Source: Siphonodentalium dalli
Lineage: Eukaryota > Mollusca > Scaphopoda > Gadilida > Siphonodentaliidae
Reading direction: 5' to 3'
Length of the DNA: 64,000 nucleotides
Assembly (NCBI GenBank): GCA_032622095.1
Contig: CP136061.1
Coordinates: 189,666,369 to 189,730,368 of the forward strand
Of this stretch, positions 14,185 through 24,617 are shown piece by piece. Numbering within the stretch: the stretch's first letter is position 1; every line of letters begins with the position of its first letter. The notes under the pieces are model-generated. The model did no database searches. It was not told the DNA's origin and saw only the letters and a program-made list of their open reading frames with translations. The position numbers and the translations under genes are program-made.

Positions 14185-14585
14185 ATAGGGTGTCTGTCAT
14201 TTGCAATTGAGGTCCCTAGAGGGTAATTTAATGATGCTACCCTGCAAGCGGACTACATGTAGGATGATTAAATACACTCTCTGGGGACTCTGCTTAGCCT
14301 CATCTTCTGGGAAGTATCAAGAGTCTCAAATTAACATTGTTTTTTGTTACTTCTCTAATTTGCAGAAGATGAAATGCATAAACGGGGTGACTAATGGGTG
14401 GACATTAGCAATTTCAACTGGGGAACTTCAATCTGATCCTAGGTCTCCCATAGCAGTTGAGGCCTATGCATAATGATGTTCCTAGAGAGTGAATTTGGTG
14501 AAGCTTGTCCACTGTGCGGGGTAGCATCACTAAAATTCACCCTCTGGGGACCTCATTCTGTAATGACAGACATTGGTTGTGACCC
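14185..14585. mobile_element. Diverged foldback MITE (CAAGCCTGA family)
   Basis: It contains the family's GTGTCTGTCATTTGCA left arm, an internal GAGGTCCCTAGAGGGT block, and the inverse CCTCTGGGGACCTCATTCTG near the right end. Boundaries are approximate because the outermost inverted repeat is eroded. Short ORFs inside it are not credible genes. Confidence 0.6.
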
Positions 14586-15561
14586 ACTAAAATCACTAAG
14601 TTTGGAGTCTCAGTCGATCGTGACTCTCATTCATTCAACTATAAATCGAAAGCTATTCAGAGTTTTAACCGATAAAATTTCTTTAGTTATAATGTAGACT
14701 CAAGACATCGTTAATCTTTTCACCTTTGATCATGTTGACTTAAGCAGAGGCTGGCTTGTCCTTGCCGGAGGCAAAGAGCATCCTAAATCATCAGTTTTGT
14801 CAGGAAAAGCCTGGACAACAGAAACCCACAGTTTACAAAAGAAAATAGCTTAACAAAACAATACAAAGACCTTCTTCAAAAAGATAATATAGATACAAAA
14901 AACCTCGGACAAATAAAACCACAGACTGTGGGTCCACGGAGCTATTTTTCTGTTAGCAGAGAATAGGTGTGAATTGAGACAATCACAAAGAATTCCAAAA
15001 CCTCACTTTTATCAACAAAACAAAAGAAAAAGAGTACAATGCTGTGGGCTATGAAATCATGGCATTATGAGTGTATTCTAACAATGGAAGAAGTTTGGTC
15101 GGTGAATGTAAAGACCAATTAACTGGATGGGACAACATCAAATTCACCATGCAAACATCGACACCTTTTCTATACAAACATCGAGCTGATGAGAGCCCTG
15201 GTAAACACAATGTAATTCAGAGTGTGGGACTCCCTGGCAAATTTAAAGTCTGAGTAAAGTAGACAAGAGGTAAATGGGGATAAAACGCAAACAAACTTAG
15301 AACCACACTGTAAGCTTAAGTGAGAAAATAGTCAGCTTCATGAATATTTCCCAAATGTCTTAGCAAACTTGCATAAGCACACGAGATAAGGTGCCACCAG
15401 GGTTTTGAAAAAAGGAGTTTTTTTTTAAGTCTGCATTGGATCACTTTAAAACTGTTACTCATTTTGTATAAATACTACTATGTGTACTAGTATACTAGTA
15501 AACTAGTACCAACGTACCCCACGGAATTGATTGCATACCAAGAACCCGGCTTTATATCCTC

Positions 15562-15725
15562 ATCGGTTGAGCAGATACAGACAGTTCCTGTGATCAAAGT
15601 AGGCCTACATACCAAATCTGAGTCGGATCGGTTGAGCAGATACAGACAAGACAGTTCCTGGGATCAAAGTAGGCCTACATACCAAATTTGAGTTGGATCG
15701 GTTGAGCAGATACAGACAGACAGAC
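15562..15725. repeat. 65-70-bp tandem repeat, about 2.5 copies
   Basis: Three successive copies contain CGGTTGAGCAGATACAGACA, at 15564, 15629 and about 15699. They are joined by AGTTCCTGTGATCAAAGT or close variants and a shared TAGGCCTACATACCAAAT segment. The last copy runs into a GACA microsatellite. It looks like the tail of a dispersed element. Confidence 0.7.
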
Positions 15726-16833
15726 AAAATATATACATGTAATAGATACTATGAATACCGTTACTACTAGTACATGTATATGTACATGTATATGTTATAT
15801 TTCCATGTGAAGCCCGAGAGCACTCTGGTGGATTGGTGGCTCAAACAGCATTATTATTATTAATAACAGTAGGCAGAGAGAGAATGCCATTCCAGGCTCC
15901 ATAATATAGCAGAATAATCCTCAAATAAAATGAACTTTTATATCATTTCAAAAGTGAAATAGATCCATTCTGGTATGTAGAACCATCAATGAAAAAATAC
16001 TGTGTTACTAACACATGTACTTTTGGTATTTATCATAATCATTTTCAGCAGATACACATGCTAAATGACTTTAAAATCTGAATGATGCCTTTCTCTGAAT
16101 GAGTTTTGCCCCTTGCCTTTTGGTTCTTAAGCCTTTTTTCCATTGTCCTTAATTGTGAAGGACATCAAATATGTCAACATACAGTAATAGTGAAGGCATT
16201 CAACAGGTCTCATGATTTTGGAGATAACTATCGGTAAAACCATTATGTACTGACAGGCGATTTTCTGACGTTGACCAGCAATGAATTCGGCAATAATTAT
16301 GCTGGCAAAGAGGATGAACTGCCGATGACATTAAACTGTCCACCAACATGATTGATGCGAAAACAATGAAATTCACCTATGGCATTCAAAAACATGACCT
16401 CTGATATCTGTGTTATCTGATACGACAATGACAGCAGGAAAAATCAAATAAGATGGAGACTAATTTGAAAAGGATGTGCAATGTCCCCATTTATACCGGA
16501 CTCAATGTCAAAAGCAAAATAAGATTGACTGCCTCGGGCAACTAATTTGTGATGGGATTTCAGTGGACGCAAACTGGGAGTTTATTGTTGTCATGGAAAA
16601 GATCTGAATTCTAAATAATATGTCAAGCAATATCTATTTTGAAGTATTTTCATCTTGGTAAAGAAATTACACTTAATTTTATGAAGGAAAATAACTATCA
16701 TGAATGTCCGAAAACACATACAACATGTACATGTACACCGGTAAGTACTGGAATCTCAAATTTGACATTTTACAACAGAAACAGTCTGCTACAACAGTCT
16801 TACTTTGTACTAAATTAAATGCATTCAAACATA

Positions 16834-17209
16834 CTCTTGAGTGCCTAATAAACATACATGTACGATTATTAAAATCGAGGTAAAATTCCCACCTGTATGA
16901 TCGTTATTTGGGCCATTTGGCCCTGTACGTTTATTAAATTAACCAAAAGAAATAATTCACCAATCTTAAATTGTGTTGTTTATAAAGAAATGAACTCGGA
17001 TTGTTGACAAACAGTTATCAGCACACTGCAGATTCACAGACCTGGCTATCCATCGAAACTATATGGCATTGATCAGTAAACCAGTCAGATGGTGCGTTTT
17101 GTGGGGATGTATGGTACTAATATTTCCAGTCTCTACGTTTATTCCGCCCTGTACAATTATTCAGTTACGCGACATTTTCCAACCTGTACTTTTATTAGGC
17201 ACTCAAGAG
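16834..17209. mobile_element. MITE with CTCTTGAGTGCCTAATAAA termini
   Basis: The left end is CTCTTGAGTGCCTAATAAA and the right end is its inverse, each flanked by TA. The interior is AT-rich and includes further inverted pieces around ACCTGTA. This fits a short TA-targeted DNA transposon; the family is not recognised. Confidence 0.65.
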
Positions 17210-17727
17210 TACATGTAATAGTACCAGTATATGTAAAGAGAAAGACAAATACAACTGGACAGTGGAAGAGAGAGACATGGTGGAAGAGACATACTGGTAA
17301 AGTTTATAGGGTCAGCCAGTACATGAATTATTTGTTTGATCTTGATACATGTATATGAGCTACTAGTACTTCATGTCATGAAATTGGCCTCAGATATCAG
17401 TTGTCTTCTCCTATAAGTCTGTGTCAAGCCATATTGGATACAGTGAATAAAGACAAACAATCTGAAAGATTTTATGTTGATGTACCTTGGATCGAGTGAT
17501 CACTGTGATATTCAACAAAAGGTTCCCTGCCCCAACCCAATAATCCGAGCTAGCCAAAAGTGTAAAGCTCCAAATAAAATATTGTCAAGCTTGAATCTCA
17601 TTCGAACAGTGCCAAGATATGCAAGGAGTATTATTGTTATAGATCCCTTATGTGTGCGCAGGAGCTTCAGACGCCCACAAATCTTTATTCTCCATTACGA
17701 ATCTCAAACACTTATTGCCAAATATAT

Positions 17728-18010
17728 CCTCAGGATAAACAAACAATGATGGTTCAATATTAGATAATGCCATTTGTGTGCGTCTATGTTGTGAAATATG
17801 TCACTGTTTGATCAAGTTAAAGAGACTGAATTTGTCCCAAACAATTTAACGAGACGTAAATTTCAAGAGAAGTTTGGTCAACATCAGTGTCAACACAGGA
17901 ATTATGGCGGGTTTTAGCACTTTTCTATCTGTTTTTGGAAATAGGGTCCCAGGTCCTTTTCATTGGGAAAGTTGCACCATAGAGGTTTATAATTGGAAAT
18001 AGACAAAGAA
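17728..18010. repeat. Local direct duplication, copy 1
   Basis: About 280 bp here recur at 18732-19008 with only a few changes, including a small TACATG insertion and loss of a short GTTGCACCATAGA block. Identity looks well over 90 percent by eye. The pair is separated by about 1 kb, so this is a recent local duplication or two copies of one repeat. Confidence 0.85.
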
Positions 18011-18460
18011 ATGTTGAAATTTTCTAAGTCGAAAAGGGTTAATAAACTCCGTAAAAAAAAAAAATGGTTCCGTCATCTATATACATGTTGCACATCTTCA
18101 ATATATGGGCAACAATATTCTGAAGTTTCAAATCTCTAGGATGAAAACTGTAGGAGGAGTTGATTACACCATGAAGGTACCTTCATATTGAAAATGATAA
18201 AAATTGTTGAAATTTTCTAAGTCAAAAAGGGTTAATAACTCTGTCAAAAAATAATTTTTCCGTCATCTATATACATCTAGCACATCTTCAATATATGGGC
18301 AACAATATTCTGAAGTTTCAAATCTCTGGGATGAAATCTGCAGGAGGAGATGATTACACCATGAAGGTACTCAAAAGTGTGACGAATGGACGGACGAACG
18401 GACGGACGGACGGAGCCCGTTTCTACAGTCCCCCAAAAATAACTTTTTCGGGGGACAATA
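18011..18460. repeat. Tandem pair of about 190 bp with GGAC tail and hairpin
   Basis: Two adjacent copies share TTGAAATTTTCTAAGTC, CCGTCATCTATATACAT and CTTCAATATATGGGCAACAA. The second ends in a GGACGGAC-type microsatellite followed by a short hairpin, TCCCCC...GGGGGA. No coding sequence. It resembles the end of a dispersed non-autonomous element of unknown class. Confidence 0.65.
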
Positions 18461-18461
18461 A

Positions 18462-18731
18462 ACATTATTTATTGATAATGAACACAGGCTTGTGTTTCAG
18501 ATGACAGGCTGGCACATACCTTAATGACCTAAATAATTGACTCCCTAACCACAGCAGAATTATGGGTAACTTTTCATGATTTAGTCAGAAATATGGCTTG
18601 TTGCCATTCATCGGAGAGCTCTCAGTGAGGCCATTACTGTACATGTATGGGTAATGTGGATGACCAACATATAGCCAAATACTAGTACTAGTACATGTAC
18701 ATGTAGAAGATTTCAACACACTGACCACTAT
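18462..18731. repeat. Duplicated block containing a CAGTAATG MITE
   Basis: This block (AACATTATTTATTGATAATG onward) recurs at about 20447-20690, and part of it recurs inverted at about 23003-23090. It holds a diverged CAGTAATG-family MITE at about 18519-18639, followed by an ACATGTAC-rich stretch. The direct copy to the right has lost the MITE's left end. Confidence 0.7.
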
Positions 18732-19008
18732 CCTCAGGATAAACATACAATGATGGTTCAATATTAGATAATGCCATTTGTGTGCGTTTATGTTGTGAAA
18801 TACATGTATGTCACTGTTTGATCAAGTTAAAGAGACTGAATTTGTCCCAAACAATTTAACGAGACGTAAATTTCAAGAGAAGTTTGGTCAACATCAGTGT
18901 CAACACAGGAATTATGGCAGGTTTTAGCACTTTTCTACCTGTTTTTGGAAATAGGGTCCCAGGCCCTTTTCATTGGGAAAGGTTTATAATTGGAAATAGA
19001 TAAAGAAT
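18732..19008. repeat. Local direct duplication, copy 2
   Basis: Second copy of the segment at 17728-18010, same orientation, beginning CCTCAGGATAAAC and ending near AAAGAA. Confidence 0.85.
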
Positions 19009-20446
19009 ATACATGTACATGTAGGAACAAGATCTTCATTGTGAGATTCAGTGTAATTGAACAGTACTTCTGACATGTACATGTATGTTGTTTATGTCTA
19101 TTTTATGCAAATGGAGCAAGAGGACTTGAAAATCATCATAAAATTAATGGGAAATCCTATATTTTGTTCAGAAAACTCAAGACTTTCTTTGAATTTCTTG
19201 GGAATTTCGGGGTTCGAAATGAGAAATAAACCTGACTATTTCCATTTGGGAATGCGCACCATTTTCAATTCCCCTTTTTTGGTTTATAAAATATATATAT
19301 ATATCATGATTGCTTGAAATTTAGGCATTTGCCATATACACTATGTCTTCCTTGATACAGTAACATGATTGGCCAGCTTAATGAACCAATTTTAGGAAAT
19401 CTGGAGAGGCATAGATTGCAACCTATACAATGTTACTGGGTACATGGTGTTGACCAGCATTCAACAAATGACAAGTGAGGGCTATTATATTAAAGGGACA
19501 GGCAGCCCTCTTTGTGGGTTATAATTTAGAAACAACGTTATCAAATTTTGATAATTTCCTCAAGAATATACTAATAGTATAGCATAATGATGATATGAGT
19601 GCAATATTATTCAAAAAGCATGCTTTGTGTCCGAGAAAATACAGGTCAACTGTTGTTTAGTTTCTCGCAAAAAACGCAGTAGATTGTTTAACAGCAGAAT
19701 CACGATATAGCTCCATTTCTTTATTTAGATTCGCACGCTTTTTGTGTTAGTTGTAAAACCCCTAATTTGATGGGCCCATAATAGCCCCATATCTTACAAC
19801 TCACAATACCACTCATAGTAATATTGCTTATTTGGTATGTACATGTATGTATATACATGTAGGTTAGGAGAAAATACTAACTGGATTGAAAAATATTCAT
19901 CTCTTTGCAAGAACAATTATATTATGTACACGTTTTCTTTCAAATCATTTCCCAGTCATGAAGTAAAGTGGATTAGCTTGATTTTGAACTGACAGCAGGT
20001 AGAATGGGTCGTCTAAAATAAAAATTTGGTGTGATTTGAATGTGATTGTTGATTGTGCCAATAATTTTATCTACGCATTCCACAGCGCAACAGAACATTT
20101 TCATGGGATGATACGGTAGTTCCAAGTGTTTGTCTATAAACAATTGTAACGTTACGTTTTTGATATTTTTTTTACATAACCAAGGTTACAAATGTGACAA
20201 TAACATGCAATACATGTATACGCGATATTTATGATTTGTATAAGAACATCCGTCTATTATATAATAATTTTTCTGTTTATGGCAGTTTTTGTGGATGTGA
20301 ATATTTTAAAACCTAGCTGTTCCCGTATCAAGGTAATAATTTTTCGATTTACATGCAGTGATAAAGGATATTCAATCTTAACGAAAAACAATATTTTACA
20401 GTGGTGACCCAATACTATTCACAAAGACAGTTGGTAAGAAAAAGAA

Positions 20447-20690
20447 ACATTATTTATTGATAATGCACACAGACTTGTGTTTCAGATGACAGGCTGGCAC
20501 ATATGAATGAATGAATTATGGGTAACTTTTCAGGATTTAGTCAGAAATATGGCTTTGTTGCCATTCATCGGAAAGCTCTCAGTGAGGGCATTTACTGTAC
20601 ATGTATGGGTATTACCAACATATAGTCACATACTTGTACTAGTACATGTAGAAGCTTTCAACACACTGACGACTATTGAACCAAATTTAT
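20447..20690. repeat. Second copy of the 18462-18731 block
   Basis: It shares CTTGTGTTTCAGATGACAGG, the truncated MITE arm and the CAACACACTGAC end with the block at 18462-18731. The MITE's left terminus is missing, so the MITE has decayed in this copy. Confidence 0.7.
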
Positions 20691-21214
20691 TGTTTAGCAA
20701 ACAAAGTTCAGAAGTGTGCTTATGACAACAGGACAATTGATGTGTTTTATATGATCTATTGACACAGAGGTGATGGACATAAACATGACATCCCCTTTAT
20801 GCATCAGTTAGTCCTTTCAGTGTTGATACATTAAAACGTCAGTTGGATTCTACACACAAAAAAGACAAAAATCAGACATATTAATGGGAAATGGACATGC
20901 ACCCATTTCCTCTGATCAGATTCATTACAGTTATAAGTACCTGGTAAACTTGTGTTCATTTAATTGGTGTAGTTTCTTACACCAGGGTAAAATCAGCGAA
21001 GCATAGTACCAAAACACCTGTATTCAAATGAGTTCCAGAACCATTTGTTTCATTATGAATGAAATGTAGTGTATAATGTTGGAATACACAGCACACACAA
21101 TGCACCGATTTCAACAGTAAAGATTATCCACCTGAATACAACAAATGTTTGTTTATTTAAAGGTACATTCTGAGTTGAAAGATGCAATCACAGTAGGAAT
21201 ATGTCATCAGGGGC

Positions 21215-21510
21215 AGGCCTGAGAATAAGGTGCCGGACATTTGCAGAATGAGGTCCCCAGTTGTTGAATTAAGTGATGCTACCCAGCTGATTATGCATTG
21301 TGTCATCTGCCAATTTGGGAAAAAAGAGAAACTAAACAAAAAAAGAAACTTTATAAAGAAACTAAAAAACTTATTAATAAATATGCTTACCAGAGAAGAT
21401 GAAGCCTAAGCAGAATGAGGTCCCCCAGAAGGTGAATTTAGTGACGCTAGCACACTGAGGGGTAGCGTCACTAGATTCACCTTCTCAGGACCTCATTCTG
21501 TAAACATCCA
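21215..21510. mobile_element. Diverged foldback MITE (CAAGCCTGA family)
   Basis: It shows the left arm GGACATTTGCAGAATGAGGT and a right arm with inverted CACCTTCTCAGGACCTCATT. Between them is AT-rich sequence shared with the copies at 12706 and 37623. Boundaries are approximate. Confidence 0.6.
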
Positions 21511-21587
21511 GTCCAGCACCATATTTACAGACCTGGGAGCGGGTGGGGTATAAATGAGTAACAGTAGGAAATTTAATAATATGTGTA

Positions 21588-21725
21588 CAGTAATGCTCTA
21601 AGTAATTGACTCCTTAACCACATGGCTTTCCGGTGAATGGCAACAAGCCGTATTTCCGACTAAATCCTGAAAAGTTACCCATAATTCTGCTGTAGTTAAG
21701 GAGTCGATTACTTAGAGCATTACTG
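21588..21725. mobile_element. CAGTAATG MITE, internally deleted copy
   Basis: Termini CAGTAATGCTCTAAGTAATT and the inverse ending CATTACTG are flanked by TA on both sides (21586-21587 and 21726-21727). One arm is shortened, so the hairpin is asymmetric. Confidence 0.8.
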
Positions 21726-22801
21726 TATTAGCACTTCAAGTGCAAGCTAAGAGTTAAATTATTATTCAGTATGTTGTTAATAGACCAAGAGTTACATGTA
21801 AGTACATTTGTATCTTCAGTCAATAAACTAAGTCTTCGAAATTGGCCATGACAATAAGCAATGGGAAATGATGTGGCAAAATTTGGAATCTAACATGCAA
21901 CAGCATTAAATTTGCTGCTGGACATTTTTCCTAATTTCGAAGGCTCATGTACATGTACATGTCAGTGACATTTGGGTTATTTGGTTATACGGATAATGGC
22001 TCAACAGACTTACTGTAGAAATTTGGTATGGTTCATGGGGGGGGGTGGGTGCAGTAATTTGAGACTGGAGAATGTAGTCCCTTTGGTCATAACCCTGGTA
22101 GGCCTATGCAAACAATATATTACATGTACATGTAATACTAGTAGCAATACCATTTATATATATACAGTTGTGTGTATAGGAACTATTTATGGGAACTTAG
22201 TTGAAATTTGTTAAAATAGTTTTGATTCTCTTCAATTCCTAACCTACATGTAAAGCTACTAATACTACAGGTAGTATGTTACATACATGTACCGGTACTA
22301 GAACCTTACATTATAGCAATATATTTTATTACAGTATAAAGCCACACACAGTCCATTATTATGAAAATGAGCCAATGCAGCCATAAATACAAGCAGGTAC
22401 AGGCAATAGAAGTACTGGTAGTCACTAAGGTACAGGAGTGGTTAGTAAACAGAGGGATATTGATAATGGTTTGGTTTATACCCTAAACTATCAATCATGA
22501 TATAAAAATGTCAGTGGCAACCACTTACAGACCCCACCATAAATTCCCAGGGGAAGCTTGATTTAATCATGCATGGCTCATCAGACACTGGTCACTTTGT
22601 TTGACTCAGTATATGGTGCATATGCACTTTTAAAAACTTGTAAAAGATCCATATGGCAGTGAACTGTATTCTATCTAGATTTAGAACTAAGATTTTAAAC
22701 AAACAAAATGTTTAAAAAATTAAAAATGTGTTCAGGATTCCAATATAACTTTTCTCTTTGTTTCACTGAACCACTGTTGAAACCCAAATGTGACATATAT
22801 A

Positions 22802-23002
22802 CAGTAATGCCCTAAATAATCAACTCCTTAACCACAGCAGAATTATGGGTAACTTTTTCAGGATTTAGTCGGAAATATGGCTTGTTGCCATTCATCGGAG
22901 AGCATTCCGATGAATGGCAACAAGCCATATTTCTGACTAAATCCAGAAAAGTTAGCCATAATTCTTCTGTGGTTAAGGAGTTGATTATTTAGGTCATTAC
23001 TG
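22802..23002. mobile_element. CAGTAATG foldback MITE, near-complete copy
   Basis: It has both termini, TA flanks and almost full-length inverted arms meeting at GGAGAGCATTCC. The short minus-strand ORF here is a by-product of the inverted arms. Confidence 0.8.
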
Positions 23003-23365
23003 TACATGTACCGGTATATGTGCCAGCCTGTCATCTGAAACACAAGCATGTGTGCATTATCAATAAATAATGTTTATTTTTCTTACCAACTGTCATTTAT
23101 TTAGGGAATTACAGTACATGTATCGGTAACTACCGTAGGCTTATATATACAAAACAAAAAATTCACAAAATTATCATTGCTGTTCCTCTAAAATTACATG
23201 TACATGTATATGAAATAAATTCATGAAAAATTCAATAAAAATTATTCTAGTACTGGTTGTGTCTTCAATGGGGCACTTCTTGTGCAAATAAATTATTTCT
23301 TGAATAAAAATAAAAAGCGTGAATCATAAAATAATTGGCCTGGAATCATGAACAAATGGTCATCT

Positions 23366-24195
23366 TTAACCCTTTCTTTACTAAATGCCCTTTTTTTCAT
23401 AACTTATTAATCTTTTAGTTAAAATTTGTATAAACATTTACATAATGTGTACCTGTATATATATATACTACATGTAGTACTTTAACAAGTGAGTTGAGAT
23501 ATAGCAGCCCAATCAAAGAAACTACAGGCATAAACATGGAAAATAGCTCTCCATGTCTACTTGAATGAACATAAAGGTACGGTATATACCGTAAATAATT
23601 TCAGAGAGATGATTACCGTATTTTCTATGTAATTCTTATATCATATTAACTGACTATAAAATTGTGTTTGAAGAGACTGCAAAGGTGAGGCTATTTATGT
23701 ACATGCATACACATATATTTTTAGTTTCATTAAGAGGCAAAATTACAGTGTATGAATTAAAAATTATGTTTGTACATGTACCGTATGTGAAGTCCGTTAT
23801 TAGAGAGCTTTTTGTATTGGGTTAGGACACTGTTCGGCTTGTTTCCGAATGTTATTTTTCTATTTTTATTATACATCATTGCATTTTTTTAATTTGAGGA
23901 AATTAAAAGCACTGTCCATTTATGTTCTTTACTAAATACTCATTGACGAGTTACAGGTAGGAAATGTTCAGATAAAAAGTTCAACAAAGGGCCATAAGCT
24001 GTTTCATTGAACTTATTTTCTGAACATTTCCCACTAATGAATGGGAATCCTTCAACATTTCTATTATCGTTTTGTTTGTTTGTCGACTAATCATTTTTCC
24101 TGAGCAACTCTTGAAATGTATAATTAAACATTCCAATATACCAGTATACTTTTTAAAACTGGGAGTTAGAATCCATTTAGTAAAGAAAGGATTAA
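23366..24195. mobile_element. TTAA-flanked element with CCTTTCTTTACTAAAT ends
   Basis: The left end reads TTAACCCTTTCTTTACTAAA, and the right end carries the inverse ATTTAGTAAAGAAAGG followed by TTAA. An internal palindromic block around AATGTTCAGATAA matches the shorter copy at 39455-39711. A TTAA target site with a CCCTTT terminus fits piggyBac-type elements. It may be an older copy with a second insertion inside. No transposase ORF. Confidence 0.55.
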
Positions 24196-24227
24196 ACTAT
24201 AGTTACCATACTGTATGTACAATTAGT

Positions 24228-24603
24228 TGAGTTAGTGTGTCTGTCATTTGCAAAACGATTCTGCTTAGGTCTCATCTCCTGGGAAGTACCGGTATCTATA
24301 GTCTCAAATTAGCATTGTTTTTAGTTACATTTTCCCTTCTGTTGAGTTTCTACTAGAACACCCCCTAATTTGCAGAAGATATGAAAAATGCATAATCAAG
24401 GTGACTAATGGGTGAACATCACCAACTTCAACTAGGAAACTTCAATCTGATTCTAGGTCCCCCATAGCAGTTGAGGCCTGAGCAGAATGAGGTCCCCAGA
24501 GGGTGAATTTAGTGATGCTAGCCCGATTTGCAGGATAGCATCACAAATTTCACCCTCTGGAAACCTCATTCTGCAAGTGACAGGCACACTATGGTCAGGC
24601 TTG
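24228..24603. mobile_element. Foldback MITE abutting the CELSR splice donor
   Basis: A member of the CAAGCCTGA family. Its right end is the inverse of CAAGCCTGACCATAGTGTG and its left end contains GAGTTAGTGTGTCTGTCATT. ATTAGT lies beside both ends, a partial match to an 8-bp duplication. The right end lies 14 bp from the exon-intron boundary at 24617/24618, on the intron side. Confidence 0.7.
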
Positions 24604-24611
24604 ATTAGTAA

Positions 24612-24617
24612 ACTCAC
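24612..24617 (-). other. CELSR: CELSR exon 1 splice donor (GTGAGT)
   Basis: Read on the minus strand, the sequence is GTAACAG|GTGAGTTTAC, a strong donor. The open frame continues eight codons past it only by chance, partly into the MITE. The break falls after the first base of a codon (phase 1), just after the last strand of cadherin repeat 9 (LVSVT). That is where the homology to CELSR proteins in this exon ends. Confidence 0.85.

Larger units (their letters stand above)
9681..24616 (-). other. CELSR: Probable CELSR intron 1 (part), rich in MITEs
   Basis: No conserved coding sequence is seen on either strand. The minus strand shows none of the cysteine-rich EGF or laminin-G exons that should follow the cadherin exon, so this stretch is inferred to be intron. 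Elements inside it are listed separately. Between them (9681-10713, 11324-12600, 13466-14180, 14590-15560, 15730-16830, 19010-20446, 23095-23365) I see only AT-rich sequence, short chance ORFs, homopolymers such as a 22-base G run at 12604-12625, and scattered ACATGTAC motifs. The intron assignment rests on the splice donor at 24617 and the absence of another gene; the next exon is not in view. Confidence 0.6.
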
